From Seminavis robusta (taxonomy: Eukaryota; Bacillariophyta; Bacillariophyceae; Naviculales; Naviculaceae), in NCBI GenBank assembly GCA_903772945.1, contig CAICTM010000083.1, positions 62,001 to 126,000 on the forward strand: DNA of 64,000 bases. Reading direction: 5' to 3'. Positions 42,001-51,086 of the stretch are shown in pieces. The stretch's first letter is position 1, and each line of letters begins with the position of its first letter. The notes beneath the pieces were generated by a model. That model was given only the letters and a program-made list of their open reading frames with translations. It had not been told where the DNA came from and did not search any database. The position numbers were made by a program, and so were the translations under genes.

Positions 42001-42876
42001 CGCGTAGAAGTCGACCTGGCGGCGACCAGAGTCGGAGACCATGGCATTGTTGGGCGGGTGATAGAACGCGGTGCTGTGGGAGTAGACTCCAGTGACGATC
42101 GGTTGAACACGGACGACTCGTCCGATGCCAGCGGCAGTGTCGAACGCTTTGAAGATGAATTCGACGAAGACGCCAAACTCGGAGGTGACGACGATGCTGC
42201 GACCGCTGACCCACCAGATCCTCGCGGTCGTGGTGTTCCTGCCAGGTCGTATTCTACGCAAACGGATCGAGCTGTTATCAATGGAAGGGGATTATTCAAG
42301 GGGATTGCGCCTTCTAGAAGTGAAACGGATCCCTCCACTATTCCAATCAACTCCTCAGTGGGCATCGGTGCCACCGGTGGTTCTGTCAGCTCAGATCTAT
42401 CGTCGGATGTCGCGGAAAAAGATAAAGAAGGTTCGGGTATCTCTCCCGTTCCCGCGAATCCTCCAAGTGACGATGGTGATGACTACATGATACCGCTTGG
42501 TGAAATTGCCGTAAAGAGTGGCGAGGTGTCTGTAGAGGGCAAAATGAGGATCAAGTTTCTCGAAGAAAAGTTAGTGGCCACAGACGAATTGGTGGAAACC
42601 TTGTTTGTGGAATTAGAGAATGCCAAAACTTTTATTCGAGAGCTTGTCTTTGAGAATGCAGGAGGAGGAAAGAGTGACCCGTCAGGTGCGGCCTTATTTG
42701 GGCCAGCAGGAACATCAGGGGTCACGGTGGTGGATGAGCAAATCTTGAATCAGTGCGAGATTCTCAAGTTTGCAATATATACGAGTTTGCTCTTCTTTGT
42801 GTTTGGGCAACACGAACTTTTCCTGGCCACTGTTTTCTTTCTGTGGTTGTCGTTAGAGGTTGCCACAAAGACATGA
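39059..42876 (+). CDS. Kinesin motor protein 2, with C-terminal hydrophobic segment
   Basis: Exons 39059-39626, 39710-40592 and 40665-42876, 1,220 aa in frame. The splice sites fall at the same codons and phases as in kinesin 1 (V|AVR and QR|SLLSL). The N-terminal 185 residues are acidic. Motor: VAVRFRPMTKEE, GQTGGGKSYTMQGG (P-loop), NEFSSRSHAIF, DLAGSEN, HINYRDSKLTRILQPHLSGN. The neck NEIVDDRVLLENLRKELHE is as in kinesin 1. The tail is acidic/Pro-rich, with about six (N/G)DTTM units near 775-800, a helical region (LIEKFRQEILEKFRDEI) and a conserved coiled coil (IKFLEEKLVATDELVETLFV). The last 40 residues contain about 35 mostly hydrophobic residues (FAIYTSLLFFVF and FLATVFFLWLSLEV), a probable membrane hairpin or anchor. 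Confidence 0.9.
41380..41455 (+). repeat. 15-bp coding minisatellite (DTTM[G/N] repeats)
   Basis: About five to six tandem 15-bp units encoding Asp-Thr-Thr-Met-Gly/Asn in kinesin 2, nearly identical at DNA level (GGGGATACGACAATG-like). Length is likely to vary among strains. Confidence 0.75.
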
Positions 42877-43037
42877 GCTGCATTCTCTGTCCTCGACCCC
42901 TGCTACTAATGAAACATACTGTATGATAGACTATAACTGTAATAACGTTCCCTTTTGCAATAGACCTTTACCCTCTTCAGCAATTATTTATTGTCAGCTA
43001 GCTAGCTACCAGTAGTGACTCAGGCAGGTCCAATGCA

Positions 43038-44249
43038 CTATTGCGATTGATTGATTACAAACTCGTACGGCAGTGCCTTCGAGTTGTCGTTGTTTGGGTT
43101 GAGCACAATGCCTTCTTCCTCCAGAATCGGTGCTGCATCCTTCAAGACGTTCGGCAGATGATTCTTCAACATGTCCATCATGTCATCGGGCAAAGGACAA
43201 GAGGCATCAATACCATCCGGGCACGCAGTCGTTGGTTCCATTTGCAACCGTGCGAGGTGGAGGCAGGTGCGTTCTGCGGGCATCCCTCTTTCTTTCCATT
43301 CTCGGTTAACCTTGGAAATCCCATGAGACGAGTCTCCTAGAATCGGATGACTCAATCCATTGAGATGCCGTCGTATCTGATGCCATTTCCCAGTCAAGGG
43401 CCGTGCTAGCACCAGGCTAGCTCGTGGTTGTTCGAGCTCTGTCCCGATGCTGGCTTGCCCAGCCACAAAGCGAAAGAAGGTTGTTGCATTTTGAAGGTTA
43501 CCTCGTTCGTTCTTGATAGGACGTGATACTTCAAACCATCCTTCCTGTTTAAAATCCCGTCCGTGAAGGATCCCTTCACCACGGACCAGTGCCACATACG
43601 TTTTGGTGGTGGATTTCATTCCCAATGCATCGCTGAGAATGGCTGTATTGTTTTTGCAAATCAACTTGATATCTTCTTTCTCCTTCTCATTTTCAGTGTC
43701 GTTGCTATTATTGTCATCTTCTGCATAGGCAAATAAGAGACATCCACTACATCCCCGGTCCAGACGATGAATGACATTGACTCTTCTCCCCTGGAGTGCT
43801 TGTCGGACGCGTTGAAGCATGGGTATCTCTGGTTCCTGGTCTTTTTTCTTTTTTCTGGATCCTGCCCATCCGCTGTGGTGACAGAGCACTGACGGCGGTT
43901 TGGCAACCACCAGGTGATGCTGTCCTTGATCCAATACTGTGACCGTTCCAGTGTACCGGATTTGACTGGGTGACAATAATTCTGGTGCTACCGGCACTGA
44001 TTTTTCCAGCGATGAATCTGTGTCACTGAGCAAAGAGGATTCTTTGGTACCAAACAGCCGTGTTGGAGGACTTTGTAGTCGTTTGTAGGTTATTCTTGTC
44101 CTTGTCAGTGTTTTCTGGTACGTTGACCTATGCAGCTGATTGGGACAAAAACTGAAATGACAGGAATACGGTAGATTGGAAAACACATAGCTTCGGACTC
44201 TCGACGTTTGCATTGCTACAACCATGGCCATGATCAGGCGTTGTAGCAT
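43038..44249 (-). CDS. RluA/TruC-type pseudouridine synthase, organelle-targeted
   Basis: 403 aa from ATG 44249 (MLQRLIMAMVV). The first about 75 residues are basic and Ser/Thr-rich with few acids, consistent with a mitochondrial or plastid presequence. The catalytic block VNVIHRLDRGCSGCLLFAYA carries the Asp nucleophile in HRLDRG. Other family marks are HHLVVAKPPSVLCHH, TTKTYVALVRGEG, RPLTGKWHQIRRHLNGLSHP (RT/KxHQIR) and GDSSHG. Arg-rich extra residues (GSRKKKKD, DDNNSNDTENEKEKE) fill loops. The order matches TruC/RluA-like enzymes that modify tRNA or rRNA uridines; the exact target is not readable. Intronless. Confidence 0.88.
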   Translation of the reverse strand: MLQRLIMAMVVAMQTSRVRSYVFSNLPYSCHFSFCPNQLHRSTYQKTLTRTRITYKRLQSPPTRLFGTKESSLLSDTDSSLEKSVPVAPELLSPSQIRYTGTVTVLDQGQHHLVVAKPPSVLCHHSGWAGSRKKKKDQEPEIPMLQRVRQALQGRRVNVIHRLDRGCSGCLLFAYAEDDNNSNDTENEKEKEDIKLICKNNTAILSDALGMKSTTKTYVALVRGEGILHGRDFKQEGWFEVSRPIKNERGNLQNATTFFRFVAGQASIGTELEQPRASLVLARPLTGKWHQIRRHLNGLSHPILGDSSHGISKVNREWKERGMPAERTCLHLARLQMEPTTACPDGIDASCPLPDDMMDMLKNHLPNVLKDAAPILEEEGIVLNPNNDNSKALPYEFVINQSQ

Positions 44250-44525
44250 TTTCAAGGTGTCTACTAGCTAGCTATGGTCTGAAACCGGGACTTTGGACCG
44301 ATGCTCTCAATTGAACTTATTAGTTGCCATGAGGAGGTTTGAGGTTGGGTGTGGGGCGATGAATAATTCTGGCCGAGATTGGATCTTTCTATCGCTTAAA
44401 TCCTTTTCCAAAGATCCAACAGAAAGATTTAACAACCGATCCAACCCACAAACGCCACCAACCTCCAACCTCCAACCACAACAAAACTGACACAGACCAC
44501 AAACCACAGTTCACACTTCGAGACC

Positions 44526-45814
44526 ATGATGAACTACCCAAGGCTCCTGCTTTCAACGACGAGGAAGCGTTTAGTAGCTCCAATACAGGAGGGGCTATCG
44601 TCGTCGACCAGAAGTAGAGTGAGGTCGTCACGACAAGTACTGCGACCGCCATGTTGCTTGTCCCGTTCGCTTTCTTCCAGTAGCGACGGCAGCAGCACGT
44701 CGGTAGCCTTTGATCGCACCATCAAGCAACGTCAACGCGACAATGCAGCCCGAGCACAGCAACTGTGGAAACAAGCAGATGATGATATCAATGATACTGA
44801 TCGAGTATCATACGACTATTTTCGGGAGGAAATAGCCCGTCGGTTGGTCGATCGATTGGATGATATTCGGAGAGAAGAAGGATTCCCATTGACGCTGGAT
44901 GTCGGATCGGGTCCGGGATACATTTATCGAGCCATCTGTGCGGACGATGCCCTGGAAGGAGAGGGAGGAATTGGTGGTGTTCGAAAACTGGTCCAGTTGG
45001 ATTCTAGCCAGGAAATGCTTCACCGCGACGCGGAGGAAGAGTTTGAAGGCATGGACCGATGCGGCACCTACCGAATGCATGCCGAGGAGGAAGGGAAGCT
45101 ACCGTTTCCAGATGGAACCTTTGATCTTGTCATTAGTTCGTGCGCTTTGCATTGGGTCAATAATCTACCAGGCTTGTTCAAGGAGGCACATGTAAGTTAC
45201 TTGCTGGATGTGCTGTCGTTGTTCCCCTTTTCAAGTGCCTCATTGGATTGTTGAACCTTGATTTATCACACATCACACAAACATACAATCAGCGAGTCTT
45301 GAAACCAGATGGATGTTTCATGTTTGCCATGGTGGGTGGAGAGACGTTGCCCGAACTTCGAGTGGCAATGGTCATGGCAGAATTGGAACGAGAGGGTGGA
45401 GTCAGCCCTCACGTCGGACCTTTTGTGGAACTCTCCGACATTGGGTCTCTAATGCAACGTGCGAAATTTGCCCTCCCAACCATTGATATTGACACGGTAC
45501 ATGTATCCTATCCAGATGCCTTTGTTCTCATGGAACATCTCCAAAGAATGGGCGAAAACAACGCCAGTATCAAAAAGAGGGAGCGAACAGCACAAGACAC
45601 CTTTCTAGCCACGGCATGCATTTATGATGAGCTCTATGCAATGCAACCACAAGATGGCGATCCAGATCTCGGTAATAAAGAGGTGGAAGCATCGGTGCAA
45701 GTGATATTTGCCATTGGATGGACGCCGGATGCTTCGCAACAGCAACCAAAGGCCCGTGGATCGGCAACGCACAAGATCGGGGAAGTGGTAGTGGACAAGA
45801 CTGATGGCCAATGA
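44526..45814 (+). CDS. NDUFAF5: NDUFAF5, complex I assembly methyltransferase-fold hydroxylase
   Basis: Exons 44526-45191 and 45293-45814 (intron GTAAGT...ATCAG, phase 0), 395 aa. The Arg/Ser-rich N-terminus is a likely mitochondrial presequence. FDRTIKQRQRDNAAR opens the domain, followed by LTLDVGSGPGYIYRAI (SAM motif I), LVISSCALHWVNNLPG, then across the junction RVLKPDGCFMFAMVGGETLPELR, EREGGVSPHVGPF and YPDAFVLMEHLQRMGENNA, which are diagnostic for NDUFAF5/BioC-like proteins. Known role: NDUFAF5 hydroxylates an Arg of NDUFS7 during early complex I assembly. The exon-exon splice rebuilds the conserved AH|RVLKPDG strand. Confidence 0.94.
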
Positions 45815-46119
45815 TGCAACCGTCAATCAAATAGTTTTGCTGGGGCACTGTACAGTACTACATGGCAAGACCATACTTTCTTTAAGTCATTTTTAAAAGT
45901 GCCAGTACTGGACTCACTCGACTCTCATGCTCTCCTCCAACTTTTTAGCATAGCAGCATAAAGCAACCATTGAATACTTGGGGGAATGCGGCTGTGTCTT
46001 TTCAGGTGTGGACAGACGTCTAGACAGAAACTCTTTGGAAAATTGGGTGGCATTGCAATACGGTACCGGTACGCATGCAGTTACGCTAGCCTTGGCTAGA
46101 CTTGGCAGAAACCAAAAAG
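45815..46119. other. Intergenic, convergent 3' ends
   Basis: 305 bp; contains CGGTACCGGTACGC at about 46061. No gene seen. Confidence 0.5.
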
Positions 46120-48744
46120 TCAGCGACGCTGTTGTTTGTAGCTCCTTTGGTGCTTTGAGCGAGCTTCCACAGCATGCCTCCTCTTTCGTTTCCAATCCAA
46201 GGTTAGACTTTGTCGTTCTTGTTTCCAATGCGCCTTCACTTCTGGGTCTTTGTGATACCTTTCCAAGTCTTGCAAGATCTTCAGACCATCACCCATTACG
46301 TAAAAATCCTCTTGATACTGGTCGATAACCTTCTTTGGGAGCAGCATGCCTCGTCGACGAAACGTGGGAGGTTGTTGCTTGGGCTGGTTCAGTTCTTCCG
46401 CGGCGGCAGAGTCTGCAGGTTCAGCGACTTTCTTTCCCTCTTCGTCGGTATCCACTTTGCTTTCTCCCTTCGCCTCTTGGTTGTTGGTTTCCGGCTCTGA
46501 CGACGGAAAGAAGGAGAACGAAAAACATGCCGAGGCTGCAGGTGGCTTCACAGGTTCATCCGTTCCAAGGTCGAAACCAAAGGAGAACCCTCCAGCAGTG
46601 CCGGAAGTGGCGCCTGGTGTCGGTTTCACACTACTAGTACTTGAAACTCCTTCTCTTGCCTCGCGAAAGAGATCCTCCAACTTTGCCTGCTTGTAAATGT
46701 CCCCTTCAGAAGTAGCTGCTGGACCACGAGATTCGTTGATTGCTGCTGCTGCTGCTGCAGGGTTTTTCTTCTCACGCGGGTCATCATTTTCACTTTCACT
46801 TTCATTCTCAGGAGCCTCCGAGTCTGATTCTGCGCTGCTGTCCTCTGACGAACTATCCTTCCTTTCCTTGTCGGGTATCTCATCTTCTTCCGAGGTCACC
46901 TCATCTTCCGAGGTCACTTCTTCTTCCGCTGAAGTCTCGCTACTGGCAGTATTATCGGACTCTTGCTTGTCTTTTTCCGACTCTTTCGCCTCAATGTTCG
47001 TTTTTGTCGTCGTGGTTGACGTATCGTTTCGAGGGTCATATCGGAGCATTATGCCCCCGGCACTCCATCCTTTCTTGCTTTGGGTGGCTGCAGCTGCATT
47101 GCCTTGTGCATCGTCGTTTTCGGCGCTGGCAACCTTGCGTGGCTGTGTCTTTTTCATATCCGGGAACAAGGACGCCAGGACACTGAGATTGGATTCGACA
47201 TCCTGGAGCAAATTGCCACTCTCGTCTTGTTGCATGCTTTCTGGATCGTGATTCTTTATATCTATATCTGAACCATCGTTGTCACTGTCAGTGTCGCCCT
47301 TGGCGGTTGGCATGGCGGACTCAAACTCATCGAATTGCGATGGTAGCCTGGGCGAGTGGTGTTGCTTGTTGTTGCCGTTAATGGGTTGTGATCCTTCCGA
47401 CTCTTCATTACTGGAAGCCGAGGAAGATTCGTCTTCAGAAGTGCCTTCCGACTCATGTTCGGAGGATGCGATCTTTTTGGCGTCTTGTTGTTGTCTAGAC
47501 GTTTCCATCTTTGTCATGTCTTCTACCTTGTCATTTTTCGTGTCTTGATCTGCATCATCTTCATATTCGTCCTCTGATGATGAAGACGACCATGCATAAC
47601 TCGATGATTTGTTGTTGGTTTCAGGCTTTGTGTTGCTTTCTTCTGGCGGCTCTGTTGCCCTCGTTCCGTCCTTGTCAATGTCTTCTTCGTCATTGTCGGA
47701 TGCGCTTCCATCGTTGTCATCATCATCATCATTATCATTCTGTGATTCTGACTCGTCGTCCCCTGATACTGAAGATGATGAAGAAGACGACGACCATACA
47801 TAGTTTGAAAGTTTTGCAGTGGATGAATTGGTACCAGTAGTCTTGAGATGATTGTCGTTCTCTTGTTGTTCCACGGAAGAATCATCTGTATCGCTATCAT
47901 CACTGGACGAAGAAGAAGGGGAACTGGACGACGTAGACACAACCGACGACGACGACGACGACGACGACTGATCAGATTCATCCCTGATTTTGGCGGTAGA
48001 AGCTACTTGTCGTGCATCCTTATCAGATGATTCTTTTTGCTGTTGCTGATGAATGGTGAATCTCAAATGGACCGCTCGGTTGAGCTTGGCTTGAGTCCGA
48101 ATATTGGCAGTATTATTGTTGTTCTTTTTGCTGTTCTTTTTGTGTGTCAGGGAATTGTTTTTGAGTTCTTGTTGATAGTGTCTTTTGCGACGTTCAATTT
48201 TTCTCAGCAATGCCTGCATGCCTCTCCAACTTTCGACGGCATAAGGCTTAGTGTCGACAGAGAACACTTGTTCGCCATAGCGTTGTCGAATCTTCAAGTG
48301 TCGTCGGGCATTCTTGGACGGCACTGGCGGTATACTAGTAGTTGCTGGATTGTGCGTTGGTTCCTCGGTTTGACTCTCATCCGAATCCTTGATAATATTT
48401 GCACAGGTAGTAGTAGTAGTTTGCTTTCTTTCTTGAATTTCTTGTTGCAGCCGTTGCAGAAAATGAGGTTTTGCAGGTTCCACTCGTAATCTGCATCCTT
48501 TCCAAGTCACATTGTGATAGAGTTTGGCAATGTGTTCCAGTGCCGTCTTATTATTACTGTCGTCGTCGTCATTCTTCTTGAGTTTGGCGGCGACGTGAAG
48601 AAAACAGGCCGCTTCCTTGGCACTGCGATCATCTGCATCAATCTCCAGCACGGATCCCAACGACTTTTGAAGCCGTCCTAACAAGTCTCCCGCCGTCAGA
48701 TGGGGCGGCCGCAGTCCTCCGATATAGATGCGTTCTGTTGACAT
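46120..48744 (-). CDS. NOL8-like nucleolar RNA-binding protein
   Basis: 874-aa intronless ORF. The N-terminal 95 residues form an RRM-like domain: RIYIGGLRPPHLTAGDLLGR, ACFLHVAAKL, then YHNVTWKGCRLRVEPAKPHF-LQRL, the characteristic end of the NOL8 RRM (KWKG-x-LxIxxAKxxFLxRL). FSVDTKPYAVESWRGMQALL follows. The centre (about 230-720) is extremely acidic and Ser-rich (SSDDSDTDDSS, DDDDDNDGS), with short SYAWSSSSSE repeats. Basic patches then lead to a conserved C-terminus PKKVIDQYQEDFYVMGDGL and ending KRKRRHAVEARSKHQ. Human NOL8 is a nucleolar protein needed for rRNA processing; the same location is inferred. Confidence 0.7.
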   Translation of the reverse strand: MSTERIYIGGLRPPHLTAGDLLGRLQKSLGSVLEIDADDRSAKEAACFLHVAAKLKKNDDDDSNNKTALEHIAKLYHNVTWKGCRLRVEPAKPHFLQRLQQEIQERKQTTTTTCANIIKDSDESQTEEPTHNPATTSIPPVPSKNARRHLKIRQRYGEQVFSVDTKPYAVESWRGMQALLRKIERRKRHYQQELKNNSLTHKKNSKKNNNNTANIRTQAKLNRAVHLRFTIHQQQQKESSDKDARQVASTAKIRDESDQSSSSSSSSVVSTSSSSPSSSSSDDSDTDDSSVEQQENDNHLKTTGTNSSTAKLSNYVWSSSSSSSSVSGDDESESQNDNDDDDDNDGSASDNDEEDIDKDGTRATEPPEESNTKPETNNKSSSYAWSSSSSEDEYEDDADQDTKNDKVEDMTKMETSRQQQDAKKIASSEHESEGTSEDESSSASSNEESEGSQPINGNNKQHHSPRLPSQFDEFESAMPTAKGDTDSDNDGSDIDIKNHDPESMQQDESGNLLQDVESNLSVLASLFPDMKKTQPRKVASAENDDAQGNAAAATQSKKGWSAGGIMLRYDPRNDTSTTTTKTNIEAKESEKDKQESDNTASSETSAEEEVTSEDEVTSEEDEIPDKERKDSSSEDSSAESDSEAPENESESENDDPREKKNPAAAAAAINESRGPAATSEGDIYKQAKLEDLFREAREGVSSTSSVKPTPGATSGTAGGFSFGFDLGTDEPVKPPAASACFSFSFFPSSEPETNNQEAKGESKVDTDEEGKKVAEPADSAAAEELNQPKQQPPTFRRRGMLLPKKVIDQYQEDFYVMGDGLKILQDLERYHKDPEVKAHWKQERQSLTLDWKRKRRHAVEARSKHQRSYKQQRR

Positions 48745-49040
48745 GCCGTACTATATACCGTGCAGTAGTTCAGGACTGTCAATGCAACAAATTGAGAGCT
48801 TGTTGCTCAAGGCCTCGAGTGCTGAGATCTTCGCAGCGAAGGGTTGATTGGAGATGAGAAGTCTCGTTTCCGCAATCAGTCACTAATGACGTCAGACGAA
48901 ATCGTGTCGCCCTCTTCTTGGCCCTCTCATCCATTTCTCATCCCGATCTCAAATAATGTTGTGTTGTGTGCGGATCTGTTCTCCAAAGCACCAAAAGCGA
49001 CACAACAACCAGCTAGCTAGCCAGTTCAGTAAAGGCAATA
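48745..49040. promoter_or_regulatory. Divergent promoter between NOL8-like and SmpB genes
   Basis: 296 bp, with AGCTAGCTAGCC at about 49012-49021 close to the SmpB start. Confidence 0.4.
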
Positions 49041-49694
49041 ATGATGATGATGATGATGATGATGTACCCAGTATTCTTGGCCATCGTGGTCCTTGAGTTA
49101 TCATGGGTATATCCAGCAAATTCCTTTCTGATACCAGCTCCAACCAGAATATCTTCTACTACAAGTACAAGTACAAGTAGTGCTACCCAGCTATCCGCCA
49201 AGAGAACCAAGAAAAAACCAAAAGCCAAGAGCAACACTATTTGCGTCAATCGACAAGCCCGTCGCAACTACGAAGTCGTCGAAACACTCGAAGCGGGAGT
49301 ATCCCTGGTAGGAACAGAAGTCAAATCCATTCGCGATGGAAAGATGAATCTACGAGATGGATACGTACGACCCACCAAAGACGGTCGCTCCTGTCTACTC
49401 TACAATGTACACATTGGAAAACATTCCATGAGTGGAGCATACTTTCAACACGAAGAACGAAGAGAACGACGATTGCTCGTACACAAAAATCAAGCACGCA
49501 AATTCTTACAACAGGTCGATCAGGCCGGAATGACCATTGTACCGCTCAAGGCATACTTTAATGACGACAACAAAATCAAGATACAAATTGCACTCTGTAG
49601 AGGCAAAAACGTTCGAGATAAACGACAAGATATCAAAAATAGAGAGGCAAAGAGAGAAGAACAGCGCATTATCAAGTCATTCCGAGTGGCATAG
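49041..49694 (+). CDS. smpB: SmpB, plastid tmRNA-binding protein
   Basis: 217 aa. Starts with eight consecutive ATG codons (49041 onward), so several alternative initiation sites exist. A signal peptide follows, ending YPANSFLIPAP, an ASAFAP-type junction: plastid-targeted. The mature part is SmpB: ICVNRQARRNYEVVETLEAG, VSLVGTEVKSIRDGKMNLRD, YNVHIGKHSMSGAYFQHEER, RKFLQQVDQAGMTIVPLKAYF and the basic tail RGKNVRDKRQDIKNREAKRE. Known role: SmpB carries tmRNA to stalled ribosomes. tmRNA is encoded in many diatom plastid genomes, so this nuclear protein would complete the plastid trans-translation system. Confidence 0.95.
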   Translation: MMMMMMMMYPVFLAIVVLELSWVYPANSFLIPAPTRISSTTSTSTSSATQLSAKRTKKKPKAKSNTICVNRQARRNYEVVETLEAGVSLVGTEVKSIRDGKMNLRDGYVRPTKDGRSCLLYNVHIGKHSMSGAYFQHEERRERRLLVHKNQARKFLQQVDQAGMTIVPLKAYFNDDNKIKIQIALCRGKNVRDKRQDIKNREAKREEQRIIKSFRVA

Positions 49695-50013
49695 TAGTGC
49701 TGATGCCGTATGCAACAAGAGGGCCATGAGGATGAGGATGAGGATGGAGAACCATCAACCCAAGCAGCGGCAACTTGCGTTGATGTACCATACCGAAACA
49801 TCACAACCATCGCACCAATATACCACAGATGATGAACATGAACAGTGCGTTTCGTCTGGTTGGGCAAACCGATACTACATGTACAGGAAGCACCATGGGA
49901 ACACTGGAGCTGAATCTTCCAACCAATGAGCAAGACCATACATCTATCGGTAGCTACCGGTATCGCTCGCTCCATACGTTGTAGTGTAATGTCTACCTTC
50001 TACTAAAGTAGTT
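49695..50013. other. Intergenic, convergent 3' ends
   Basis: 319 bp. A (GAGGAT) run at about 49724-49745. No gene seen. Confidence 0.5.
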
Positions 50014-50490
50014 TTATGCCGACTCTGATGATTGATCCTGTTGCTTGACGAGAGCCACGTATTCTTCCAGCCCTTTGCACCAGCCACCAGTGAAGCGTTC
50101 CTTTGGATCAAAGGCTTTCACGTTGACCCAGTCGTATTGTTCGTGATGTTCACCCAGCTGGATGGATCCTTGCAAGAATTGACATTCAAAGCCAACGGCA
50201 AAGATGCGGACATGCCCGGCATCTGGTTCGGTTCGTTCGTGGCGAAAAAAGACCTTTGCCTCCCCCATCATGTACTGCACTTCGGGTCCAAGTTCCTCCC
50301 GAATCTTGCGTTCTAGCACATCGGCCAGGGGTGTCTCGAATTCGTGCGGCTTGAGCCGACCGCCGGGAATATCCCAACCGTCTTTGAAAATGTCCTTGGT
50401 GAGTAGCAGCTCGTCTCCTTTACGCAGCAACCCCTTTACCGCCACAAAATACAAATCCTTCTCCTTGAGACTATTCGTGCTCGTGGTCAT
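50014..50490 (-). CDS. Nudix hydrolase
   Basis: 158 aa from ATG 50490. LYFVAVKGLLRKGDELLLT is the opening strand of the Nudix fold. The Nudix box is present as GWDIPGGRLKPHE...LERKIREELG; the first half is longer than the canonical GX5EX7REUXEEXGU, so the spacing is non-standard, but the REEL end is kept. FAVGFECQF and HEQYDWVNVKAFDP are typical later elements. No targeting sequence; cytosolic. Substrate (nucleoside diphosphate derivative) unknown. Confidence 0.85.
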   Translation of the reverse strand: MTTSTNSLKEKDLYFVAVKGLLRKGDELLLTKDIFKDGWDIPGGRLKPHEFETPLADVLERKIREELGPEVQYMMGEAKVFFRHERTEPDAGHVRIFAVGFECQFLQGSIQLGEHHEQYDWVNVKAFDPKERFTGGWCKGLEEYVALVKQQDQSSESA

Positions 50491-51086
50491 TGTCTCGTTT
50501 CTCTTCTACCCAAACTGTAGCTAGCTAGATATAGAGGAACGGTACGTATGATGATGTTCGTGTTCCTGCTAGTAGCAAGGCACTGGTACTGTTGTAGGTA
50601 TCGGCATCACTCTCCGTGCCACATCCATGAACCTCATTTGAAAAAGGCAGCCGTGTGCTTCTGTTCTCGTTTTCACATCTACAACGCGTGTAAATTCTCG
50701 ATGAAGGGGGACCTTGAATCATCCCAAGCAGCAAAGATACTGTACCATACCGGTATCTGAGCCTCAGGCTTGAACATGAGTGACAGTCGCGAAATTGAAG
50801 CACTATAACTTTTTACCTATCTAGATAGCAAATGGAGGACGCGTACACGGTAGAACTGCAACAGGTGTTTAATGTCTCCAAGTGGGCTCGCGAGAAAGGA
50901 TTCCCAAAAGAGAACATATAGGACAGCAGCGACAGCTTTGCCATGCGGTTCGGGACACCGGCAAGAGTCAGGAGCACCTACGATGGGCGTCTCTAGACGT
51001 GACAACGAGTGAGTCATATCGCAGGGTACATGACTAATCAACGAGGGAGATCCTTGCTGGCTTTATAAGCGAGGGGCAAACTGCAG
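50491..51086. other. Intergenic, no gene seen
   Basis: About 600 bp; TAGCTAGCTAG at about 50519-50528 next to the Nudix start. Nothing else supported. Confidence 0.5.

Noticed and set aside
47523-47981. ORFs antisense or frame-shifted within the NOL8-like gene
   Set aside because: Produced by low-complexity Ser/Asp codon runs; shadows.
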